From Ananas comosus (Eukaryota; Streptophyta; Magnoliopsida; Poales; Bromeliaceae), in NCBI RefSeq assembly GCF_001540865.1, contig NC_033623.1, positions 12,823,716-12,887,715 on the forward strand: a stretch of 64,000 bases of DNA, in the 5' to 3' direction. The translations under genes were made by a program, and so were the position numbers. Positions 51,198-61,928 of this stretch are shown piece by piece. The notes beneath the pieces are model-generated. The model was not told the origin of the DNA. It made no database searches and saw only the letters and a list, made by a program, of their open reading frames with translations. How positions within the stretch are numbered: the stretch's first letter is position 1; each line of letters opens with the position of its first letter.

Positions 51198-53513
51198 TCA
51201 CTCTATATATATTTTCCGGCTCATGTCACGCCTCCACGTTACCAAGAATAAAGTAAACAAAGCTTGGTAGTTACCACGGTGACCGTTGGGACGGGCTTAT
51301 CAGCGCGGACGAAACGTCGGTTAGCAGTGAAACGTCAACCCGGTCATCCGTCTCCCAAGGTGATTCCACAATTAGTTTAACATAACATAGGTAAATGGTA
51401 ATGCTACAACAATTTTGTATACCTCGAAACATGTATTCGGATGATGTTACTATCCCTTACTAATTACTTTTTTTTTTTTTTTTTTCAAATTGTGCATATC
51501 CTGATGAATAGATTACGCTATATTTTCCGTAATCTTGTCAAAAATAAAGAAGTATATTGCTATTTACCTTTGCCTCAATTTTATTTTGTCTAATAATATT
51601 AGGTGACTCTCAATACGGAATCGAGGCCCTAATAATCAAATGAGATCTGCAATGGACCTTGAAGCCAGCGTATTCACGAATAAAAATGCTTAATCATTAT
51701 ATTGAATAAATGCAAAATAGTACCAGTTATATAACGTTTAATAAGATCATTAGTTATCATTATATGATACCGACTGGTTTTTATTTTATAGTAAGGTAGT
51801 GTGCATATAAGATTTTTTTTTGTCAGGATAATTTTTTCTGTTACAGTTATTTTAAATAAAGATAATAAATAGTTAATTAAAAAAATTTATGCTGTACGCA
51901 AAGATAATAATAAAAATTTTACCACTTTTAGATTTTTTTTTGTTATTTTAGATGTGACACGATAAAATTAATTAGTTTGTAAAATATTTTATGTGATGAT
52001 TTTTTTTTTTTTTTTTCGTTTATGGAGAGAAGTGGGAGTTGAGGAAGTTGATGGAATGGGTGACGTTCCCAACCACCTATGACACATCAAAAAATTAAAA
52101 AAAAAAAAGAAAAGAAAAAAAAGAAAATACATTCACCCTGCTATGTTTGTGGTGTTATGTACACGTGGGACCCAGCTGCGAGTAACACTCACCGTTCATT
52201 ACAGGAGAAGTATCCTGATTCCTATATGCAACAGTGACACATCATAATTGTGAAGCTCTAGTGACCGTTTAAATTATTAATGATTTGTTAAATTACTACG
52301 TCTGAGTTTGGTTTAATATCTTCACATGATGACTAATTATACATCCCCTACAATTGAAAAAGTTAAACAATATAACGTGATAATTAGTCAGTCAAACTAG
52401 CAATATACATACATAAGTGAAAGTTTACATTTTAATTAAATACAGATGACGGTGCAAAACGGAATTAGCAACTGCTTTATCAATTCAATTAAAAAAGTTA
52501 AGCTGAGTTTTAATTGAGTTATCTGATTAAAATAAAAAAACCAACAACTGTATTATAACTGACGTAAGTGATTCTTGTGAAGCTACGATAATCTCACTTA
52601 CATTTGTAAGAGTTAAACAACAACAATCATTCAAAATAACTTAGCGCGATAGCAAAAGTAGGTGGAAATGTATATTTGCGAAAATCAGCATCATATCTTC
52701 TTCAGAAGAACAAAACATATACACACGCAATCGAGACGCCCATACTACATTGGATGCATGAGAAGAGTAAAGCTTTGAGTAGTGAGCATCACTATTCTGC
52801 TGCACGAATCTCAGCATGCTGAGCTACAACTGTTGAAACTTCGCATCTTGTGAAATGTCATCCGCAAACGATCAAATCCCGCTTTATACAAAGTAAATAC
52901 GGCGTGCGTTGTGCTCTACAGGCATCTTAAAAAGAAAATTCTAGTATGTCAGTGCGTACTTCGCCTCAGCGGTGTTTACTGAGTCAACAGGGGACTCCGC
53001 AATCAAGGGTCCAAAGCTAAAAGGAGTGTCAATGGGCCACAGTATACTGGGCTGTGAACCTGGCTTAGCCCATTAAAACAATACACATGTGGGTCCATTA
53101 CTGGCCCAAACTAAGTAATGGGTTACTTCTCGGGCCGAGCCACGTCAAATTCAGGGCCCAATATTACTCACTACATTTCATACATGAAGAACACATGCAT
53201 TGACTGATAGAGATGTAAATTCAACAGAGATGTTTAAAAGAGGCATCTGAGGTTCATGTTGAATTATCTTTACATTGTTGACATGTCCCTTTTGTAAACT
53301 GATCAAATCAAACACATGTATGCGAATGTACATGCCCGAATGACCGATGCTACGAGGACAAAATTGGGGATGACTTGTTTACAGTCGATCGCTATTTGAA
53401 GCTTCTCGATGTTTTTTCAATGAATAATTCGGAGAAAAAAAAAGTTCTATACATAAACAATATGTATGATACACATCCCTGGCATACTCTACCCTTAAGC
53501 TGATAAGGCTATC
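51198..53513. other. Intergenic and probable 3' untranslated region
   Basis: The part after about 53300 may be the 3' end of the minus-strand membrane-protein gene. At about 51226 TGTCACGCCTCC is followed by GC-richer DNA to about 51370; it could be a fragment of another LTR, but no second boundary was found. T- and A-runs lie at 51471-51485, 52000-52016 and 52095-52130. Confidence 0.35.
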
Positions 53514-56246
53514 TCACAATTTAATTTGCTCCTTTAGTTTGGCCTCCTTTTGCTTTACCTACAAAACGAACAAGTTCATTTAGAATATATAGAACACGAA
53601 GATCAAGATAGTAAGTATGCGTAAAGACAACTTCGCAAATGAGAAAAGTTGCAAACATCATCGCCGATTAATGTAACAATCAATATTATATCTTGAAAAA
53701 TTTGACTAACTAAACAGAAGAATTGTAGTAGCACGAAAGTTTGTATTTAAAAGAGAAATAAATACACAGTCGATCGCGACAGAGAAATCTAGTTAAAATC
53801 AGTAATAAGAGTAAGGGGTGAACATCAAGTAGTTGAATTTCTCTAACAACGCGTATTAATATATCTTATCCCAATTGATTAAATTAGTAATTGTAGTCAG
53901 CTTGATGAGCAAATATATTGCTATTTTAACATTGTAGTTCATGTAGGTATCAAAAGAGGGCAAAGTATAAAACTTAATTGATTCACATGTAGACCAAATT
54001 TGGTGTTCTTGATGTAGTTTCCCAACTCTGTAGACCCTAGACCCAACAGCTATTTTGATAGAAGCAAGCAGGAAAAGAAAGAATTTAGATGTGTTATGAT
54101 TTGATTTGCCCAAACATTATATAATGGCCCATGAACATCTATAATAATAATAAAATAACAACTATAATAATAACTCCATGGAATAAATGCACTTGCCCTA
54201 GTATTGTAGGAAGCACATTTAATCATTGCATTTCAATAACTAAGCTAAAAGCTTTGGTTACAGAGTATATATTCACTGGTAGATAAATTTATTTCACAAA
54301 TCAATTCGTACATCTTAATAACTTGACAACTGGGCTTGTGTGTAATAATTTGACAACCGGGCATGGAAGAGCATCAGGCTTAAAAAGGAGGAGACTAATT
54401 ATTTTATTTGGCTATTTTAGGGAAAAGAAATTTATTAATTGGACACCAAAAAAATAGAGTAAGGCTACTATGCTATCGGAAGCACGGAGCCGTCCGTGCT
54501 TCCAGCTCGTTTTCGATGTTGCGACTTTCGAATCGTCGATCGGCTCCGTTAAACTTGATCTAGAGTATTTGAAGTATCTAGAAAATAAATTATGCGATTT
54601 TTCGATATTATTTACCTAGTGAACCAAGAGGCTCAAAATCAACGGCTGAAAATAAAAATCTTACAAAACGTGATAATATGACATTAAAATTTTAGATCAA
54701 AGGTATTGATCTTGTTTTATATAGTATAAAGAATTTTCTATCAAAATTTCAGACGATTTGGATATTTCTACACCGTTAAACTTGCAAACGGCTCACTACG
54801 GCCATTAAAATTATTGATTTTGAGCCCCTTCGATCCCTAGGCAAATGATATCGAAAAATCATAAAATTTATTTTCTAGGTACTTCAAATACTCTAGATCA
54901 AGTTTAACGGAGTCGATCGACGGTTCAAAATTCGCAACATCGAAAACGAGCTGGAAGCACGGAAGGCTCCGTGCTTTCGATAGCATAGTAGCCTTACTCA
55001 AAAAAAAATTACACTTAACAAAAAAAAGGACACCAAAAGGTAAAGTAGTGTTCGTTATAATCGATCAAATCATCTTAGAAGTTCCGTAGAAAACAAGAAG
55101 CATAAAATAAAAATAAAAAAAGGGGTCATCTAGCTGCAAGTTCATGGGAAACTGCCAAATTATTTAGAGGTAGATTTTGTGTTTATGATTCATATGTTTA
55201 ACTAAATTTATTTTACAAAAAAATAAATAAAGTGAATAGCATGCTATATTTTTTTAGAAAAAAATTGTGTTTGAGCCATAACCTAGTTACTGTAAATAAT
55301 TATTTTTTAAAAAATGATTTCTTAACATTTTTTTATCCCTCCTCTTAACAAGTCTAAATATGCTTTTAATCTAATTACAAAGCTGCTGCTCTGGTGATCA
55401 AGCAGGCATGTGCACACAAGATGTTCGACAAAAAATCAAGAGTGGGTAGAGGTAGGGAATCAGACTCACCGCTTCGATGTCGATTCTATACACGAGCAAC
55501 TTGCGCCGCTCCCTACAGCTAGTTCGATACGCCACCGCGACGTGAGCCACCGCGAGCGCCAAAGAGCTCAGAAACAACGCTTCGACGGCCAACGCTCCGT
55601 CCTTACCCTCAGTCGTAACACGCTTAGCCCCTCCGACGGAGCTCACCCCGAATGCGCAAACAGCCTTGATCGAAACATATCCGATCGACGCGGCACTACA
55701 TATTGCCGTGATCGCTAAATACGCACCTCGGCCACCACATAAAGCATAGGCACCTGCAATTAGTCAGCATAGTTAAGTTTCAAAAGAAAAGCCCCTGTTG
55801 TAAACATGACAAATTTTCCTATCCGAGTAACAATGAAACGCTAATGCATGGAAACATACGCCGTACAGCAAAAGTAGGAGTAACCGGAAACTGAATCATT
55901 TATTTATTAATCTTGCGAAAATATTCTTACAGAGAACGAGAAGAGCTCTGGCGGCCGACACGGCGGGCAAGTCGACCAGCGAAGACCGGAAGTCGAAACT
56001 CGCGAAGAGCTGATCATACAGAGAGGGCGGCGGAGAAGCAGCAGCGTAGACGGGACCGCTCCGGAGAGCGGCGGAGAGAAGCGCCGGGGGGAGAAGCAGG
56101 TCGAGCCCGACGACGAGAAGCGGCGGCGCGCACACGAGGAGGAGAGAAGCCAGCATGGTGAAAACGAAAAAGATGGTCTTCAGCAATCGCCACGGCCGCG
56201 TCCAAAACGGCTCCTTGTGGGAGCCCAAAAGCAGCTTCTTCTCCAT
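53514..56246 (-). CDS. Small multi-pass membrane protein of unknown function
   Basis: Three exons on the minus strand: 56246-55931, 55753-55470 and 53558-53514, with consistent phases (1, 0), GT-AG borders and a TGA stop; 214 residues. The second intron is 1.9 kb and contains a foldback MITE. Hydrophobic segments lie at about 22-50, 107-139 and 158-181. The conserved-looking blocks are FDFRSSLVDLPAVSAARALL (84-103) and AYRTSCRERRKLLVYRIDIEA (180-200), which I recall from plant membrane proteins sometimes annotated as alpha/beta-hydrolase-like. Here no hydrolase domain follows: the third exon adds only a Lys/Glu-rich tail of 14 residues (VKQKEAKLKEQIKL). It may be a genuine short family or a truncated relative. 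Exons 1 and 2 are well supported, the last exon less so. Confidence 0.7.
54457..54999. mobile_element. Foldback MITE inside an intron of the membrane-protein gene
   Basis: Left end GAGTAAGGCTACTATGCTAT then CGGAAGCACGGAG; right end CGATAGCATAGTAGCCTTAC then TC. The inner arms pair over most of the element, e.g. CTTGATCTAGAGTATTTGAA with TTCAAATACTCTAGATCAAG. This is the most symmetrical member in the window: 543 bp, close to one long hairpin. Confidence 0.85.
55160..55262 (+). mobile_element. Decayed SINE 3' part
   Basis: ATGATTCATATGTTTAACTA, then AAATAAATAAAGTGAATAGC and ATGCTATATTTTTTTAG, correspond to the 3' half of SINE family 1. No head or target duplication was seen. It lies in the 1.9-kb intron of the membrane-protein gene. 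Confidence 0.5.
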
Positions 56247-59200
56247 GGGTTTCTGCGGGCGTGGTGCGCGCGCAAGAGCTCTTCTCCTTCTAAATGGATC
56301 GATGAGTGTACGTGTACAAGAGAAATAGGGAGAGGGACAAACAAGCAGAGGAGGGGGAGCCGCGTGAGTTGCGAGGGAAAAAGAGAAGCAACGTTTGACT
56401 CTGAAACCGCCCCCCACTTTAAATTCCGTGTCGTCGCACGGCAGCTTCGTCTTTCAGAAGCCCCCGAAGCTTCTGCTGCATTTTTTTTTTTTAAATTCTT
56501 TTTTTTTTTTTTGATTTTTGTTTGTTTTGAGGTCTTTATTTAGCGAGCTAAGGAAGGGAACAAAGGTGTTGGGTGTAGAACATGGAATACGCGGAGAATC
56601 CAATTGAAAAGCAGGGAATGGTACCTTATATATATGCCCACGTGGATACCACATGGTTTGATATTCGCTTACACTGGGTACGTAGATGCCCATCACCTGC
56701 GCCCGTTAACTCGAGTTCAATTTCTGCTTTCAAGCATGCGTGCGTAGTTGTGTAGCCGTTGTTATACTTAACAAATATATTACGCATCAGTTTAAAATCA
56801 TACATAAATTTGCTAATATATTAATAATTTATATATCGGTTAATTTTATATTATAACTTGTTGCATCAAGTATTTTGAGATGGTAGATTATCCTAATTTC
56901 ACACGCTCTCTCTATATAAACACAAAAACCCCAGGTCAAAAAGATCACACGATGGGGTTGTATCAACTGCTGTAAACTCTTTTCAACGGTAAACGGCAAT
57001 AGATTACTTTTTTAATTAAATTTTATAGATCCCCAGAACGGAGGGAATTCTCCTGACTAGTCATATGCTTTGAGTCTTCTGCGGTTCAAAGCAGTCCATG
57101 TGGACGATGGGGGGCCTCCAAATCGGACTTACCTTTATGTTCAATTGGACGAGAAATTATTGTGCGGCTGCTGCAGTTGAATCGCAGTTGAATCGCATCA
57201 TCCGTTGGATTAAAATTCAGCGTTCATACTGATAGTTTCTAGCGCAAAAGATAACAAAAATCTAAAAAATACAAAGCATGTCGTTTAAAAAAAGAAATCA
57301 ACGTATCGTCTTTCGTAATGGTTTTCTTGTATTTTTTTTTTCATGTCTTTTTTATGTGCCAAATACTTGTTTCAATCATTGGAGAAAGAACTCGTTTTGC
57401 AGCGTGAATGAATTTTCATGAGGTTAATATTTTTCTGTGTTGGGATCTCAAGGAAAATTTTCGGAAAAATCCCGTATTTTGATTGTCGATTGCAAACATT
57501 GATCTTGCAGCTGTGCTATTTTAGCATTAGAAAAAAAAGGGTTGATGTGGCAATCGAATTTGAAACATTGATCTGGGACTATTATTCATTCCTCATGCAA
57601 TATGTAATTAAGAAGGAAAATTGATTAGAAATTGACAACCCGTTATTCTAGATAACACCCCACCCAACCTACATATCTCGAATTATAGTTTTAAGAAGGA
57701 TAGATTTTTATTTCTATTCACTATCTAAGTAATCTCTATTATAGAAAAAAAAAATTAAGCCGTGCTAACACGTAACACATAACACAATTTTCCTGAACAA
57801 GGGCGAAATTGTGACATGTAACATGGCTACAAATCCGGTATGTGAGAGAGGAGGTGAAGTAGGCATAAATAATATTTTAGCCATAAACTTCGATGCCAAG
57901 GGAATAAGCTAGATGAGAACAAATATGTATGACCATCTTATAATATACAAGTCATCTTTGACTATAATAAACTTTATAGTATTATTCATTGAGCCTTATT
58001 CTCGAAGAAAACTCTTATCCTTTTGAAAATTCTTAATTACGAGAATCTTAGCATATGAAACTCTTCATTATGTGGGATTACAGTATCATCCCATTTGGAG
58101 CTCCGGATAATGCTATTCTCATATAGTGTGTGTAGATCGACATGTGGCGGAGAAGTAATCAAACATATCACAGGGAATTTATGCAAGGTCTTCGTGTTCA
58201 AGTTTAGTTTGCCACAGTTGCCACATGGATTTTATGTATCTTATGTGGCTTAAGAACCTCTAGAGAGGTAGGTAGGTAGTTAGTAATGCTAAATTAAGGG
58301 GTAGAAAATCAATCTTATTCTACATGCCACCCAAGCACATGTCATTAAGAGAGCCTCTGATCATGACTAAGCAGAAATTGAGTATCTGACAAGCTAAAAT
58401 TTACAGCTCAGAGGCTTTGGTAGGTACACAGACTAAATCCGAGACATTTCCTATCAGACCCGTGGTTACAAGCTTAATACCATCATTTATTTTGGAATTT
58501 TCACTGATTAGACCTATTAATTATGTATCACTCAGTTGATAACAAACGCTGGGGTCGTCTTAATTGTTTGTATTATTTTCAACTGAAATTCTCAACCATA
58601 TCCAGTCATAGACAATACATAACAGTAGAACGTAACTTGTATATTACACTTACACCCTAGTTAAATATAGGACGAGAAAGAACCCATCGATTTTTAATGC
58701 GTCACATGCTTCTTTGACGATCACAATGATATCATGCGTGACACAAAATGAGAAATTTTGGCTCGTGCAATCGCCATTTGGAAAAAATTCGAAAGTAGAA
58801 ACGACCCCGCTGTTGATGCATCAGATCAGAGAATTTATGAGCTCCATGTATGATGTATCACCATTGATAATTTTACAACATCGTTGTAAAACTTATTTAT
58901 AAGACGAGCATTACTCCTCAACCAGAAGCCCAATGTTGTAGAAATTTGATTATGTCCATTTCACCCAACGTTTCTCTTTTCAACTACCCCCCCCCCCAAA
59001 TGAAATTCAGTTTCCATCCAGATTCTGTGTTCCCAACTTATGTTTGACCTGCAGAAACTTGTACAAAAACAACAACAACAACAACCCAGGAAAACAATAC
59101 AAAGTCCCATCAGAGAATGAAACAATACGCCACCCATGTTCATATTGGGGTATTCAAACACATATTCAAGAAGAATTTTGAGTCAACATAGCAAATTTAT

Positions 59201-59491
59201 CCCTCTACACTTATATTAACATATACGCCCCTTTAGGCATCAATTGACAGTTATTTACCTCATAACTGTTGTATCTTTGGTACTATTTCCCACCAAAATA
59301 AAATTTATCATCTAAATAGATAATAGCCACTCTGAAACCTTAATTAAAACCAATTATAGCTCTTCATGTTAAGAATTTATAAAATTTCGAGTACAGGGGG
59401 ATAAATATGGTTCTTGAGGAAGCACTTAACGGCGTTTGGGGATTTACCAAATGATCAATAGTAAAGGAGCTTTTGGGAAAAGCTTGTTGGT
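56247..59491. other. Upstream region of the membrane-protein gene, then intergenic
   Basis: The first 200 bp are GC- and GA-rich (CCCCCCACTTTAAATTCC near 56408) and probably hold the promoter and leader of the minus-strand gene. TATATATAAGGTACC is near 56626 (minus reading). The remaining 2.5 kb is AT-rich without a recognised gene. A C-run stands at 58987-58998. Confidence 0.4.
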
Positions 59492-61163
59492 TCAGTTCCT
59501 ATTGCCAACTGCATAAGCTATCTTTATTGGCCTGCCATGCAGCGCAACCTGGTCTTTCTTCATAGCTCTCTCCAGTGACTCATCATCCTCGAAATCTACA
59601 TGACAGAAGCCCCTGAAATTACCCGTCTTCTTATCAAAGGCAAATCTTATAGAAGCAATCTTAGATTCTTCAAAGAAGCCCCTTATATCGTCTTCTGTCA
59701 CATCCCATGAGAGATTCCCGACATATGCCGAGCAGCAGCCGTCGACCTTCTCGGGTTCGCTAATGAACTCTCTCCTCCTTTTCCTCGTGGAATCGAGTCT
59801 GCAACGCTCGACCCTTATGAATCTGTTACCCCTGAAGCCCAATGAACATAGGTCAGCATAGAAAGTTTCGACAAGTTAGGTGGAAACAGGAAAAAATCTG
59901 CAGAAAAATCCTCACATTTTGAATCCATCAAGCTTAAGAGAACTCGTTGCATCATCCTCAGTCTGGCATGAGAAGACAAAGTCAATCGTTGAAGAGTGTT
60001 CGGAGTAGATAATGACAATGGAAGAAAATGCAGGAAGTTTTGGACCCACAGTCGGGAATTGCTTGGTACAACCTCTACATTCTTCTATTCAAGGTAAAAT
60101 ATGCAAAGCATATGACCAGCGGAAAAAAATTGCAGGTTTATTTGGAGACCAGCGCAGTAAGCGCCCGATTTTGGCTCTACAAAAGTAACAATAAGCTTCT
60201 TCCTTCTGAGATGTAATTTGTCCCCTATAAAACAACTAAGCAGGAATCCCATGAACATACGTCCAGGAACCATTTTAGTTGTGTCATCTAAAAGTTAAGT
60301 CCACTATTACACTAATGACGAACTAATTATGATACTAGAGTACTAGACATCAGTTTTTTTTAGGACGTGTTTGGTCTCGGACATATTTTGCAATGATATC
60401 CTTTATACTTGGCTTATATCCTAGGGTACCAGAGAACCAAGTGTTTATGTTTCGTTTCAAGAGAATAGGAACAACAAATTTTCAAGTTAACTTTCAAAGC
60501 ATAGTAAAAGAGGTAACCGGAGCAAAGAAATATAGGTAGCACAAGTTCAACTGCTAGGTAAAATAGTTAATCGGCCGAAATTAGGCGATGATTTGAATTA
60601 CCCCTTCCCTTTCGGAGCCCCATTTCAGGTGAGCTAAGCAATTAGAGCAACAGTGGTAATCAGCACCTTCATGTAATTTCTTTTTCTCTAAACGGTAGTT
60701 TCTAGGGTTTTCGAACTCATAATAGAGAAAGAGACGAGGAGAGGGATTAGACCTGGAATGTGAGGAAGGCGAGGCCGCTGAAGTTTCCCGAGTCGGGGAA
60801 GCGGGAGAGGTGGAGATGGCGAACGGCGCCGACGCCGTCGAAGAGCTCTCGAATCTGCTGCTCGGTGGCGGAGTAGGGCATTCCGCTCACCACCACCTTA
60901 TTGCGCTCGTACGTATCCTCATCACCACCACCACCACCACTACCACCACCACCCACACCTGCTTCTTCTTCTTCTTCTTCTTCTTCTTCTTCTTCTTGTT
61001 GCTGCGGCTCATCCCAGGAGTCGAGAACCGGTTGGCCCCATTTATCCTTTTTCGCCTTCTTCTTCTTCTTCTTCTTCTCCTCCTCCTTGCTCGGTTCCTT
61101 CAACAACATCTTCTTCTTCTTCTTCCTGGATTGGAGTTTGCTCGCGTCTTCTTCAGTGGCCAT
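59492..61163 (-). CDS. Nucleolar-type protein with two RRM domains
   Basis: Three exons on the minus strand: 61163-60753, 59962-59916 (47 nt) and 59831-59492, phases 0 and 2, all GT-AG; 265 residues. The N-terminal third carries Lys runs (14-18, 30-36), KDKWGQPVLDSW (39-50), an acidic Glu run (57-67) and a Gly run, the charge pattern of nucleolar proteins. RRM1 is at about 88-163 with RNP2 KVVVSG and RNP1-like GLAFLTF, and spans all three exons. RRM2 is at about 187-259 with RNP2 AYVGNL and RNP1 RGFCHVDF, both aromatic positions present. By family it binds RNA, probably in ribosome biogenesis; nucleolin-like, PHIP1-like and RBM34/Nop12-like relatives are all possible. It is transcribed away from the fructokinase gene, with about 0.7 kb between the start codons. 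Confidence 0.85.
60961..61083. repeat. (CTT)n trinucleotide runs in coding sequence
   Basis: TTC/TTCTTC runs at about 60964-60998 and 61056-61080 encode the Glu and Lys tracts of the RRM protein on the minus strand. They are length-unstable by nature. Confidence 0.8.
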
Positions 61164-61858
61164 CTCGGCGGGGGTTCCGCCGCACGGTGGAGACGTAGAG
61201 AGAGTTAGGGCAACTCGACCGGGGCGCAAGAGCGATGCGGTCGGGTTAAGCCCTGATTAAGATGGGCCTCTTAGCCCATTAGGCCCGCCTGTGTTTACAC
61301 ACTTTGGTTAATTGTGCCGATTATGGGCCTGCGGGCCCGAACTGAATATTCAGCCAACAACTGTGTTCGTCAATATATATAAATATTTACTCTGCTTTTC
61401 GTCAAATCTTATAATTTTCATTTAACTATAAAAAAAAAATTACTGCAGGAGCATTTTCTCCGGGTAGAAAACGGTTGGACAAAAGGCGCATGAGCGGCGG
61501 GAAAACGGTGGCCCCGTGCGCGTGCGTATGGAATGCATCGTCGCCCACCGCAAAACAACAACCCCAGGTTTGGGGGGTTTTGGGAGAGGTGGCCTGGCGG
61601 GCGGGCTAAAACAAGAAGCCTCCAGATTTCCGCCCGTGTCGGGGGGCGAGAAAGGCTGCCTTTCGACGACAGCGATGCTCCCCCTCTCCCCCTCTCCCCC
61701 TCTCCCCTATTCTTAGACGATTACTGTAATGTATACATATATAGCCGGCAATTAAAAAATTGGAGAGAAGGATAGATAGAAAGAGGGGGGGGGGTGGAAT
61801 GCGGTAATCTTTCTTCCTCTTTCTCTATTTGGATTCCCCTCTTTCTGCATCGCTCAAG
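61164..61858. promoter_or_regulatory. Shared upstream region of two divergent genes
   Basis: This 695-bp gap lies between the start codons of the RRM protein (minus) and the fructokinase (plus). It contains GGGCC(T/C)-type words near the RRM side (GGGCCTCTTAGCCCATTAGG, 61264-61283; GGGCCTGCGGGCCC, 61326-61339). AGCCCAT/GGGCC motifs of this kind are common in promoters of plant ribosome-related and other proliferation genes. On the fructokinase side are a C/T-rich triplicate (CCCCCTCTC) near 61680-61706 and a G-run at 61786-61794. Confidence 0.5.
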
Positions 61859-61890
61859 ATGGCTGAAGCCACCGCAGGTAATGTGGGAGG

Positions 61891-61928
<38 letters not shown>

